Origin: Vreelandella olivaria
GTDB taxonomy: Bacteria > Pseudomonadota > Gammaproteobacteria > Pseudomonadales > Halomonadaceae
Reading direction: 5' to 3'
Length of the DNA stretch: 64,000 bases
Assembly: GCA_004295565.1 (NCBI GenBank)
Contig: AP019416.1
Coordinates: 1,612,001-1,676,000 of the forward strand
A program made the position numbers and the translations under genes. The notes under the pieces were generated by a model. It searched no databases. It had not been told where the DNA came from and saw nothing but the letters and a program-made list of their open reading frames with translations. This document shows, in pieces, positions 28,985 through 37,350 of this stretch. Positions within the stretch are counted from its first letter, which is position 1; the number at the start of each line of letters is the position of its first letter.

Positions 28985-29481
28985 TTAACCTATCTCACGA
29001 AACAGTTTGGTAAGCGCCTCACTGTTGGCCTCATCGAAGGCGTGACGCCGCTGCTGGATAACCCAGCGGCCTGCGACCATGACATCGCGTATCTGTTGCT
29101 TGGAACCGCCAAACAGCCAACGCCCTAACCGCGTTTCGTCTGTACTAGTGGCGAGGTAGGGGTCGCTGCCATCGAGGACGACTATATCGGCACGCTTGCC
29201 CGCTTCGAGCGCGCCGATGGGTTGTCCAGAGGCCTGGGCGCCTCCCGCCAAGGCATGGCGATAAAGCCAGTCGCCCACCGGGCGTATTTCGCTATCGTGC
29301 AGGCAGTTGCGCTGTTGGGTGGCCAGTCGCTGGCCATACTCAAGCAGCCGTAGCTCTTCAACCACATCGAGTGAGACATGGCTATCAGAGCCAATGCCCA
29401 GGCGCCCACCCTGGGCGGCATACTCCACCGCGCGGAAAATACCGTCGCCCAGATTGGCCTCGGTGGTCGGGCAGAGACCAG
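28985..29481 (-). pseudogene. hutF: Truncated hutF (C-terminal third only)
   Basis: The minus strand encodes the last 165 residues or so of formimidoylglutamate deiminase, from 'GLCPTTEANLGDGIFRAVEY' through 'GIGSDSHVSLDVVEELRLL' to the end. It lacks the N-terminal metal-binding half. The sequence matches the 3' end of the full hutF at 37351-38708. Upstream, the frame is open by chance to 29635 and would give a 216-residue chimera with an unrelated start. It marks the left border of the inserted block. Confidence 0.85.
28989..29481. repeat. 493-bp direct repeat, left copy (hutF 3' end)
   Basis: Matches 37355-37847 in the same orientation, with equal length and about 11 base differences by eye (about 98% identity), no gaps. 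Homology stops at CCAG on the right in both copies. Confidence 0.9.
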
Positions 29482-29761
29482 TCTTGCCCTGTTGTTGATG
29501 ATGACGTTGGCCACAAAGCTTGCCAGGAATTAAGGCATTTCTATGATCATTGATAGAGCAGCTTAGGGTATGCGTATTCGGCATTTGATCGGAATAAGCG
29601 CAGAATTGCTTGTTTAGTAGACAGGTTTCATACAAGTATTTTTATAATATACGTAACATGATGATAAAAGTGTTTATTTTTCTTTGAGTAGATAACTAGT
29701 AATTTTTTTGTGACATTCCTGACTAGACCTGTATATTATGATGAATAGAAAAGGAGACTGC
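29482..29761. other. AT-rich junction region upstream of the GntR gene
   Basis: No supported gene. This is the new joint between the truncated hutF and the inserted block, and it should carry the promoter of the GntR-led operon. CTGTATATTA at 29729-29738, just upstream of the start, resembles half of the TGTATATACA operator. No insertion-sequence end was recognised. Confidence 0.4.
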
Positions 29762-30469
29762 ATGATACAGGCTGCACCAAAGACCAAATCCGAAAGAATC
29801 GCTCGTGTGCTGGAGGCGGAAATTCGCTCTGGTTCACTGCATGATGGAGCGGCGCTGTCTAGTGAAAGCTCCCTGGTGGAGCGTTTTGCCGTCTCGCGTA
29901 CGACAGTGCGCAAGGGGCTGGGTATCCTCGTCGCTAAGGGGCTCATCCGAACCAGGGTCGGAATTGGCTCCTTTGTGACCTATGGCGGTGCGGTGATTGA
30001 TAACGGGCCGGGCTGGAGCCTTGCCCTATCGGATACTGGCACGCAGATGGACGCGCGGATCCTGCAGATCGTGCGGCAACCGATGGATCTAGCCGTCCAG
30101 CAGTTCACGGCTGAGTACGTGCTTGCTGTTGACCGTATCCGCTTTCGGAAAGACACGGGCCGGGCGCTGACGCTAGAACGATCCCGTGTGCCGTGGCGCG
30201 ACGACTTTGCTCCGATTCTGGCAGAAGGGCTGGAGAACGGTTCGCTCAGCCAGACGTTGGAGGCGCGGCACCTATCTCCAGCTTCGGGCGAGGAGTGGGC
30301 CAATGTGTTGCCCGCTCTTACGCCTGAGGACGCAGCGCTGATGGGGCGTGCGGCGGGCGAGCCGATGCTGCGCTTGCGCCGGCTGACGCGCACGGTGTCT
30401 GGTGACATTGTCGAATATGTGGAAAGCCTTCTTGATCCGGGGCTTTTCGGTCTGCACATGGAGTTCTGA
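29762..30469 (+). CDS. GntR-family regulator with UTRA domain, of the inserted block
   Basis: An intact 235-residue regulator starting at the ATG at 29762, after AAAGGAG. The N-terminal winged helix has 'LSSESSLVERFAVSRTTVR' and 'GLGILVAKGLIRTRVGIGSF'. The C-terminal UTRA-like ligand domain has 'ALTLERSRVPWRDDF' and 'EPMLRLRRLTRTVSGDIVEYVES'. It is HutC/FarR-type but clearly different from both HutC copies. It sits directly before, and probably controls, the hydrolase-kinase-importer genes, with a three-base gap to the next start. Richer in GC than the neighbouring hut genes. Confidence 0.85.
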   Translation: MIQAAPKTKSERIARVLEAEIRSGSLHDGAALSSESSLVERFAVSRTTVRKGLGILVAKGLIRTRVGIGSFVTYGGAVIDNGPGWSLALSDTGTQMDARILQIVRQPMDLAVQQFTAEYVLAVDRIRFRKDTGRALTLERSRVPWRDDFAPILAEGLENGSLSQTLEARHLSPASGEEWANVLPALTPEDAALMGRAAGEPMLRLRRLTRTVSGDIVEYVESLLDPGLFGLHMEF

Positions 30470-30471
30470 GG

Positions 30472-31475
30472 ATGAGTGTAACGAATGCGAGATGGAACCG
30501 GGCTCGCGCGACGTTAATGGGGCTCGCAATGGGCGATGCGCTTGGGATGCCGTCACAGACTTTGCCGCGCAGTGCCATCCAGGCCCATTACGGCCGGATT
30601 GAAGGGTTCGTCGCCCCGTTTCATGGGCACCCAGTTTCCCATGGGTTGCGCGCCGCGCAGGTGACTGATGACACCGAACAGACGCTGCTGCTGGCTCGAA
30701 GGCTTATCGCCCACCCCGAGGGTTTCGACCATGAGGCCTGGGCGCACGACCTACTGGAGTGGGAAGCGGCTATTCGCGCCAAGGGACTGTCGGATCTGCT
30801 TGGCCCGTCCTCCCGCACGGCGATTGACGCGCTGTTAGCCGGAGCTTCGTCCGAAGAGTCCGGGTGGCGTGGGACAACCAATGGCGCAGCAATGCGGGTT
30901 GCGCCCGTTGGCATCATGACTCCACCAGAGGTAGAGACAGTAGTTGCACGGGTTGTACTGACCTGCCGGGTAACCCATAACACTGGTGAGGCCATCGCCG
31001 CGGCGTCAGCCGTCGCCATGATGGTTAGCTGCGGGATCGCTGGTCGCGATCTGGACGCAGCGCTGAATTATGCACTAGAGGCGTGCCGCTTAGGGCCGCT
31101 GGCCATGCAGTAGGTGAAACTGACATGGCCGGTCGTATTGAAACCGCTTTGTACCTAGCCGAAGGCGGCGACGAAGAAGCTCTTATCGCCGGGATCGGCA
31201 CCTCTGTCGCCAGCCGCGAAAGTGTTCCTGCGGCTTTTCGGCATCCTGCGTCTGGCGCAGGGTGATCTATGGCGGGGACTGTTGATTGCCGCAAATGCAG
31301 GCGACGACACCGATACCATCGGAGCGATAGTGGGAGCTATGGCTGGTGCTTTGGGCGGTGATGTTCCTCCCGCGGCAGAGGCGCAAGTCATGGCGGCCAA
31401 CGATTTGGACATCGATGCAGTCGCGCGGGGTTGCTGGCACTGCGCGCTGTAGATTGCGAAGAGGTCACAGGGTGA
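30472..31475 (+). CDS. ADP-ribosylglycohydrolase-family protein, about three frameshifts
   Basis: A DraG/ARH-fold hydrolase, restored to about 330 residues. The family's magnesium-binding features are visible: 'GLAMGDALGMPSQ', 'VTDDTEQTLLLAR' and near the end 'ANAGDDTDTIGAIVGAMAG'. Frames change near 31090, 31225 and 31430. After the last change the protein ends 'GLLALRAVDCEEVTG', with a TGA that overlaps the GTG start of the kinase gene (GTGA). Known members cleave N-glycosidic bonds between ADP-ribose and protein side chains or nucleic-acid bases; paralogues in catabolic operons may act on small ribosides. Substrate here is unknown. Confidence 0.8.
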
Positions 31476-32373
31476 GCCTGCTGCTGCAGATGACTGGACC
31501 GGTGATGGACTTGACCTATAACGTCCGCGCCATACCCGCCTCGGGTGCGGAGGCGGAGGTTACGGGCTTTGCCATGGTTGTCGGTGGCGGATTCAATGCG
31601 ATGGCCGCGGCGCATGCGGCTGGAATGGCGGTGCGCCTGGGTGGGTCAATCGGCACTGGGCCGCTGGCAGGGATCGTGGCAGAGCGACTGAAGGAACTGG
31701 GCATCGACTGTGCCCGCCCGGCAGTCGCAGGCCATGATCAGGGTGTTGCACCGTACTGCTGGAACCGGATGGAGAACGCAGCTTTGTTGGATATCCCGGT
31801 GCTGAAGGACAGATCACGGCCTCGGACTTGGCGAAGATCGAGTTGTCAGATGTCACTCATGTGATGCTTTCGGGCTATACCCTTTACTACCCCGCAGCAC
31901 GGGTTGCCTTGGCCGACTGGGTTGCCGGTCTGCAGGCGGATATCACGGTGATCTTTGATCCCTCTCCCGTCGTAGCGTTGTTGTCCGAAGTGATCCTGCG
32001 CAAGGTCATGTCCCGCGCTGATTGGGTCAGTGCCAATGCCGCGGAGGCAGTAGTTCTGACCGGTAAGTCCGATCCGGTGGAGGCCGCCAGCGCCCTGGCC
32101 CATGACCGCCAGGGCGCTGTTCTGCGCAGCGGGGCAGTAGGTTGTGTGCTGGCCACAGGTGGCCAGGTGCACCGGATTGATCCTCATAGGGTTGAGGCCA
32201 TTGACACCAACGGCGCGGGGGATTGCCACATTGGCTGTTTCATCGCCGAACTTGCTCGATCCGGCGACGCTCTGCGTGCCGCGCGTTACGCCAACATCGC
32301 AGCGGCCCTTTCCACGACACGGGCCGGTTCGGCGACTCCGCCAGAGCATAGGCAGGTTTTGGCTCTGATCTGA
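31472..32373 (+). CDS. PfkB-family carbohydrate kinase, one frameshift
   Basis: A ribokinase-like sugar kinase of about 300 residues. The GTG start at 31472 is coupled to the hydrolase stop. 'GGGFNAMAAAHAAGM' is the N-terminal sugar-binding glycine motif and 'AIDTNGAGDCHIGCFIAEL' the catalytic DTxGAGD anion hole. The frame changes near 31745, inside a region that then reads 'CCTVLLEPDGERSFVGYPG'. Next to an ADP-ribosylglycohydrolase-like enzyme, phosphorylation of a released pentose is plausible, but the specific sugar is not readable. Confidence 0.85.
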
Positions 32374-32405
32374 TCCCATACCACCAATAACAAGGAGTAT
32401 CTGTG

Positions 32406-33437
32406 ATGAAGACAACATTGATTTCCCTTTCTGCGCTTGCTCTGACGACGGGCGGCGCCCTGGCGGATGAAATTCGCGTTTTAAACTGGCAGGGCTACGG
32501 CACTGACCAGAGCTTTTCCATCGAACCTTTTGAGGAGGCGACCGGCCATACAGTTGTGCATGAATATTTCAACTCTGAGCAGGAGATGCTGACAAAGCTG
32601 CGCACCAACCCCGGCGCCTATGACGTGGTAATGATTAATGCTGTCTTCACTCCGCAGGCCATTGAGGAAGAGTTGCTGGCGCCCATTGATGCTTCGGTCA
32701 TCGAAAATTATGCGGTGCTGGAGCGCTTTGCGCAGGACTCAAAACTGGTTTCAGATGATGACGTCTACGGTGTGCCATGGACATGGGGCCTGACGTCCTT
32801 TGCTTTCAACACATCGGTGATAGAGGAAGCGCCCGACAGCATCGAGGTGCTGTGGGATCCAGCCTATGCAGGCCGCATTTCCATTCGCGACGATGCGCTT
32901 GAGGCGATGCAACTGGCCGCGCTTGCGACCGGGCAGGACATCAACAATATTGAAGACCTTGACGCGGCGGAAGAAAAGCTCGCGGCGCTGATGCCCAACC
33001 TACGAACCTTCTGGAGCAGCGAAAACGACTGGAACCAGTACATGGCCGCAGGCGAGTTGGACATTGCTAGCTATTGGTCCGGTTCGGCCGCCCGCTCCGC
33101 CTCCCTTGGCTTGCCGGTTGAATTCGTGGTGCCGAAAGAGGGTGCGATTGGCTGGCTTGATGCCTTGTCGATCCCAGCGACCTCCAAGCACAAGGAGGCT
33201 GCGCAGCAGTTCATTGACTGGATGATTGATCCTGAATTCTACACCCGCTGGGCTCAGGAGGGCGCACCTGCCTCCGCTAACGCAGATGCGGCGTCGGTTC
33301 TGCCAGAAGATGCGTTCAACAAACGCGTTCTGGGAGATCCGGAGGTGGTTGCGCGAGCGAAGTTCCAAGCGCCCGTCACGGATGAAACGCGCGAGGCCTA
33401 TTTAGAAATATGGCAGGGACTGAAAGCCGCCCAGTAA
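32406..33437 (+). CDS. Spermidine/putrescine-type periplasmic binding protein
   Basis: An intact protein of about 343 residues of the PotD/PotF family. The ATG at 32406 follows AAGGAG, and a signal peptide ends 'TTGGALADE'. It has 'IRVLNWQGYGTDQSF', 'EQEMLTKLRTNPGAYDVVM', 'VYGVPWTWGLTSFAFN' and 'WLDALSIPATSKHKEAAQQFIDW'. Key ligand residues differ enough in this family that a non-polyamine ligand is possible. Together with two permeases and an ATPase it forms a complete importer whose cargo should be the substrate of the neighbouring hydrolases. Confidence 0.85.
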   Translation: MKTTLISLSALALTTGGALADEIRVLNWQGYGTDQSFSIEPFEEATGHTVVHEYFNSEQEMLTKLRTNPGAYDVVMINAVFTPQAIEEELLAPIDASVIENYAVLERFAQDSKLVSDDDVYGVPWTWGLTSFAFNTSVIEEAPDSIEVLWDPAYAGRISIRDDALEAMQLAALATGQDINNIEDLDAAEEKLAALMPNLRTFWSSENDWNQYMAAGELDIASYWSGSAARSASLGLPVEFVVPKEGAIGWLDALSIPATSKHKEAAQQFIDWMIDPEFYTRWAQEGAPASANADAASVLPEDAFNKRVLGDPEVVARAKFQAPVTDETREAYLEIWQGLKAAQ

Positions 33438-33512
33438 ACGTCAAAATTGACCCCGATACAGGGTACGGCAATCGATATGCTTCCGTAAAATATAAAAAAG
33501 GAAGGAGATTGA

Positions 33513-34472
33513 ATGGCTCAACCCACCGCTCCGCTGGATCGGAGGCGCCTGTTCGCGCTTCTGTCGCCCGCCTATCTTTGGTTGCTGGTCGCGGTGTTCC
33601 TGCCGCTTTCGGCTATGCTGTTCTTCAGCTTTCTGACCGACCTGCCTCATGATGCCCCCGGACTGGGGGGCACGCTGGGCAATTACAACCAGTTCCTGAT
33701 GAACCCGACCTACTCCACGCTGCTGTGGAAATCGCTGAAGCTGGGTTTTACCGTCACTCTGGTCTGCATCCTGATCGGCTATCCCTGCGCGTTGGTGCTG
33801 GCCCGGACGATCAAGGGCCGCGTGCGCGAAACTCTGTTCCTGTTGGTGATCCTGCCGTTCTGGCCCAATTCGCTTGTCCGGATCTTCTCATGGGCCATCG
33901 TACTGCGCGGCAACGGCGTGCTGGAACGGGGACTTGAGTTCATTATGCCCTTCGACATACAACTGAATCTGATGTTCACGACCGAAGCCGTGGTGATCGG
34001 GCTGGTGCACAGCTTCCTGCCATATGTGATTCTGACCTCGTATCTCGCGCTGCAGGCCATCGATGACGACATCGTGGATGCGGCACGCTCCATGAGCGCT
34101 TCGCGGATGACGATCCTGTGGCGGCTGTTGTTGCCACTGTCGCTGCCGGGGCTACTGGCGGGCGCCGTTTTGGTCTTCGTGCCGGTGGTCGGATCGTTCA
34201 TGGAGCCACGCATTTTGGGTGGCCGGATGGGTACCTATTTTGGCACGGTGATCGAGGATCAATTCGTTGCCGTCTACAACTGGCCGTTGGGCGCGGCGCT
34301 GTCGTTCATCCTGTTGGCCGTGGTGCTACTGGTTCTTGCGTTGTCCAGCCCGATTCTAAAAGGGCCAGAACATGAAGGGTTCCGTTCTTTCGCTGATCGG
34401 TCGCTTCTGGCTGGTGCTGATCCTCGTGTTCCTTTACGCGCCGATCCTTGTTATGGCGATGATGTCCTTTAA
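33513..34472 (+). CDS. PotB-type ABC permease
   Basis: A permease with about six transmembrane helices: 'LLSPAYLWLLVAVFLPLS', 'VILPFWPNSLVRIFSWAIVL' and the EAA loop 'DAARSMSASRMTILWRLLLPLS'. The frame is open to 34472 and so overlaps the next gene by 100 bases. A one-base insertion in the AAAA run near 34360 would instead end the protein at 34375 with the usual ATGA overlap, which is the likelier true end (about 287 residues). Start ATG after AAGGAG. Confidence 0.8.
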   Translation: MAQPTAPLDRRRLFALLSPAYLWLLVAVFLPLSAMLFFSFLTDLPHDAPGLGGTLGNYNQFLMNPTYSTLLWKSLKLGFTVTLVCILIGYPCALVLARTIKGRVRETLFLLVILPFWPNSLVRIFSWAIVLRGNGVLERGLEFIMPFDIQLNLMFTTEAVVIGLVHSFLPYVILTSYLALQAIDDDIVDAARSMSASRMTILWRLLLPLSLPGLLAGAVLVFVPVVGSFMEPRILGGRMGTYFGTVIEDQFVAVYNWPLGAALSFILLAVVLLVLALSSPILKGPEHEGFRSFADRSLLAGADPRVPLRADPCYGDDVL

Positions 34473-35155
34473 CGCCTCGCCGTTCTATCAACTGCCGTTC
34501 AAATTCTCGACGGAATGGTATGAACAGATGAGTGGGAACCAGCAGATCATCGCGGCCGCCATCCGTTCGATGCTGATCGCGCTGGCAACGACGGTGATCG
34601 CCACAGCGCTTGGCACGGCCGCCTCAATCGCGCTGTTCCGCTATGAATTTCCGGGCAAACGCGTATTCCAGGTGCTGTTGTTCCCGCCTATCGCCATTCC
34701 GTGGCTGATCACGGGCACCGCCATGCTTATCTTCTTTTCGCCATCGGTATCGGGCGGGGCACGCCTGCGGTCATCATTGGCCACGTCGCGCTTGCCCTAC
34801 CGTATGTCATCGTCACCGTCACCGCGCGCCTGTCGAGCTTTGACATCACGCTGGAAGAAGCCGCCCGTTCCATGGGAGCCACTGGCTGGACAGTGTTGCG
34901 GCGCGTAACTCTGCCATGGATAGCGCCAGGTGTCGTGGCAGGGTCGCTTTTGCTTTTGCCGTCAGCTTTGACCAGTTCGTGGTCAGCTATTTCCTGTCGG
35001 AACCGGGCGACAGCACGTTGCCTGTCCTGATCTACACCGCCATCCGCAAGGGGTTCACCCCGGAAATCAACGCGATTTCTACTATCATCATCACCCTGTC
35101 GATGCTGATCATGTTTCTTGCCACCCGCTATTCCAAATTCGGAGGAGAACGCTGA
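34372..35155 (+). CDS. PotC-type ABC permease, two frameshifts
   Basis: The second importer permease. 'GRFWLVLILVFLYAPILVM' forms the first helix and 'LLFPPIAIPWLITGTAMLI' a later one. After a frame change near 34735 comes the EAA loop 'EEAARSMGATGWTVLRRVTLPW', and after another near 34960 'FAFAVSFDQFVVSYFLSEPG'. The TGA at 35153-35155 overlaps the ATPase start (TGATG). Restored length about 262 residues. Confidence 0.8.
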
Positions 35156-36156
35156 TGTCGCTCGTCGATGTGCGGAACGTCACGAAAAAATTCGGCCAGG
35201 CGATTGCACTGGACGATGTGTCGATCACTTTTGAAGACGGCGGTTTCTTTGGCTTGCTTATCCGTCGGGATCGGGCAAGACGACGCTGCTGCGCACCATC
35301 GCAGGGTTCCATTACCCCGAAGGCGGCAGCATCCGCATCGGGGATCGGAGCGTGGAAAGATCCCGGTGGAAGAGCGCGACATCGGAATGATGTTCCAGAA
35401 CTACGCGCTGTTTCCCAACATGAGCGTTGCTGACAACGTGGGTTTCGGTTTGCGGGTTCGCAAAGTGGGCGCAGCAGAGGAAAACGTCGGATCGCCGAGG
35501 TGCTGGATCTCGTGCAGCTTGGTGCGATGGCTGGACGTCGCCCGAGCCAGCTTTCGGGTGGGCAGCGGCAGAGGGTGGCTCTGGCACGGGCCATCGTGAC
35601 CAATCCCGTTCTGCTACTGGATGAGCCGCTGTCGGCTCTGGACAAATCGCTGCGGATCGACATGCAGATCGAACTTAAACGCATCCAGCGTGAAATCGGC
35701 ATCACCACGATCTTTGTCACCCATGATCAGGAAGAGGCGCTGACATTGTCGGATCGCATCGGCATCCTGCGGGCAGGGCGTATCGTGCAGTCAGGCTCCC
35801 CGCGAGGTGTATGACCACCCCAAAGACGCCTTTTCCGCGGGGTTCCTGGGAGAGGCGAATTGGCTACCGGAAAGCCGTCTGGGCAGTCTTTCCCTCCCGG
35901 GTGATCCCGCTGGACGCAGCTTTGCCGTTCGACCCGAAGCGCTGACAATCGGCGCGGTTCCAGAGGGTGGGCGCAATTCTATTCGGGGCGGCTGACTCAG
36001 CGCGTTTTTGCCGGGGCTATGGCTACCTGTCTGATTGATGTCGATGGACAGCAGTGGAAGCTGGTCGCGCGGGACAGGGATATCCCCGAACTGCCGCGGG
36101 ATGGCAATGTCTGGCTAAGTTGGTCACCAGAGGACACTATTTCGGTGCCAGCATGA
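35155..36156 (+). CDS. PotA-type ABC ATPase, frameshifted
   Basis: The importer's ATPase, restored to about 335 residues. Walker A lies in a frame-changed stretch near 35260 (reading [13 protein letters not shown]), the Q-loop is '[14 protein letters not shown]', the signature '[16 protein letters not shown]' and Walker B '[15 protein letters not shown]', followed by '[12 protein letters not shown]'. Frames change near 35260, 35350, 35485, 35805 and 35985. The C-terminal TOBE-like part ends at 36156, overlapping the next start (ATGA). Confidence 0.8.
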
Positions 36157-36761
36157 ACGATTGGCTTCTCGTCATCGATATGCAGCTAGGTTTTGGCCAT
36201 GCCGCTAGTCCATGGTGCACGCCAGGATACGAAGATTGCGCCAAGCGGATTGCGCAAATGGTCACGCACTATGGCGAACGGGTACTATTCACTCGATTTG
36301 TCCCGTCAGAGATGCCGGAGGGCGCGTGGCGCGATTACTACGCGCACTGGTTCTTTGCACTAGAGACCGATAACGCGTGGTTGTGGGAGGTCGATCCGCG
36401 TTGGCGTGATTGTCCTTCGTTTACCAGCCCTCGCTTTGCCAAATGGCGGGAGGCGTCGGAGCGCCTACACCCTGAGGCAGCAATTACTCTTTGCGGTGTG
36501 GCGACGGACTGCTGCGTATTGGGTACAGCGGTAGAGGCCGTGGATGCAGGACGCCATGTGCGACTGGTAGAAGATGCCTGCGCGGCAAGAAGTGTTGAGC
36601 TACATAGGGCTGCGGTAGCCGTTATGGCCGACCGTGCCCCTATGTTAACCGTAACAAAGACGGGCCTTGTGCTGGCGGGAGCCGGATCCCCGTCGCCGTT
36701 CAACGCATTATCAGATGAGAAGGCGCCCGGCGGCAGTGATCGCCTTCTCTTGGCACGGTGA
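36153..36761 (+). CDS. Isochorismatase-like cysteine hydrolase
   Basis: An intact 202-residue hydrolase of the isochorismatase/nicotinamidase fold. The catalytic aspartate is in 'LLVIDMQLGFG', a lysine in 'SPRFAKWREASE' and the nucleophilic cysteine in 'LCGVATDCCVLGTAVEAVD' (the cis-peptide GVATD followed by CC). The family includes nicotinamidases, ureidoacrylate and biuret hydrolases. It is translationally coupled to the importer ATPase, so it likely removes an amide or similar group from the imported compound or its product. Last gene of the inserted operon. Confidence 0.85.
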   Translation: MNDWLLVIDMQLGFGHAASPWCTPGYEDCAKRIAQMVTHYGERVLFTRFVPSEMPEGAWRDYYAHWFFALETDNAWLWEVDPRWRDCPSFTSPRFAKWREASERLHPEAAITLCGVATDCCVLGTAVEAVDAGRHVRLVEDACAARSVELHRAAVAVMADRAPMLTVTKTGLVLAGAGSPSPFNALSDEKAPGGSDRLLLAR

Positions 36762-36910
36762 CAAAAGAATGATGGTCAAGGAGCATCATTATAAATGCGA
36801 ATGCCGACAGAGTCGGTAATGCGACTGTGGTGCAATCCTGTTCGCTCAGACCACAGGAAAAGCTGAGGCGTACTTGACACCAATTCACTCTAAGCGACAT
36901 CAAATATTGT

Positions 36911-37080
36911 ATACGTCTTAGTTACCAGGGCCGCTGCCTAAAATGGTGGGATTTTTGCTATTGCCACAGTTTTCGATGCTGGCGTTCTTTGCGGCGGCAG
37001 GAGCCGCTGCCAACCGCCAACCGCCAACCGCCAACCGCCAACCGCCAACCGCCAACCGCCAACCGCATTGCCCGCTGTCC
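36911..37080 (+). pseudogene. 5' fragment of a cdhR/GlxA-like gene with lost start codon
   Basis: Bases 36911-37010 match the beginning of cdhR (12531 onwards) closely: the translation reads 'LSYQGPLPKMVGFLLLPQFS' like the CdhR N-terminus. The start codon is ATA instead of ATG, and the reading frame is destroyed by an expanded heptamer repeat. Nothing after about 37080 resembles the regulator. The region upstream (36762-36910) carries no gene. Confidence 0.75.
37011..37066 (+). repeat. Heptanucleotide tandem repeat, eight copies of CAACCGC
   Basis: Exactly eight consecutive CAACCGC units fill 37011-37066. The homologous place in cdhR (near 12640) holds a single copy, GCCAACCGCAT, so the array arose by slippage inside the truncated regulator gene. 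It is not a CRISPR: units are seven bases with no spacers. Confidence 0.9.
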
Positions 37081-37084
37081 GGTA

Positions 37085-37303
37085 ATCGCTGGCTAGAGCG
37101 CCTGAGGCGATCACTGCCATGACGTAGTAGTCCACGGCGCCCGAGCAGGTTGCGAGCGGTGGTCGCCATTTGATGGAAGAGGGGCGTTGTCTTGCCATCG
37201 ATAGGCAGCGGTACAAAGAACACTAGGATGCCTAACAGGTTGGGCACCTGCAGCTTGAATAGGGTTGCGGTGGTCTTTTGTGAGTAGTGTTTGCAGTAGA
37301 CAT
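37085..37303 (-). pseudogene. N-terminal fragment of a YjiH-like nucleoside-recognition membrane protein
   Basis: From an ATG at 37303 the minus strand can be read, with frame changes, as a start followed by 'FKLQVPNLLGILVFFVPLPI' and 'TTPLFHQMATTARNLLG', then 'VDYYVMAVIASGALASD'. This resembles the first 70 residues of YjiH-type (nucleoside recognition GATE) membrane proteins. It then stops at the cdhR-like fragment. It appears to be a decayed gene between the inserted operon and hutF. Confidence 0.4.
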
Positions 37304-37350
37304 GAAAACTCCAAAGCTAGTTGGATTGCTGTTGGGCGAACGTGGGGCGG

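Noticed and set aside
30621-31019. 132-residue minus-strand open frame, and similar ones at 29980-30459 and 31846-32418
   Set aside because: Antisense to the GntR, ADP-ribosylglycohydrolase and PfkB genes; alanine/serine-rich composition and no family features.
35109-35720. 203-residue minus-strand open frame
   Set aside because: Antisense to the PotA-type ATPase, whose motifs are unmistakable.
37011-37066. Possible CRISPR array
   Set aside because: Units are seven bases long and directly adjacent, with no spacers; it is a simple tandem repeat.
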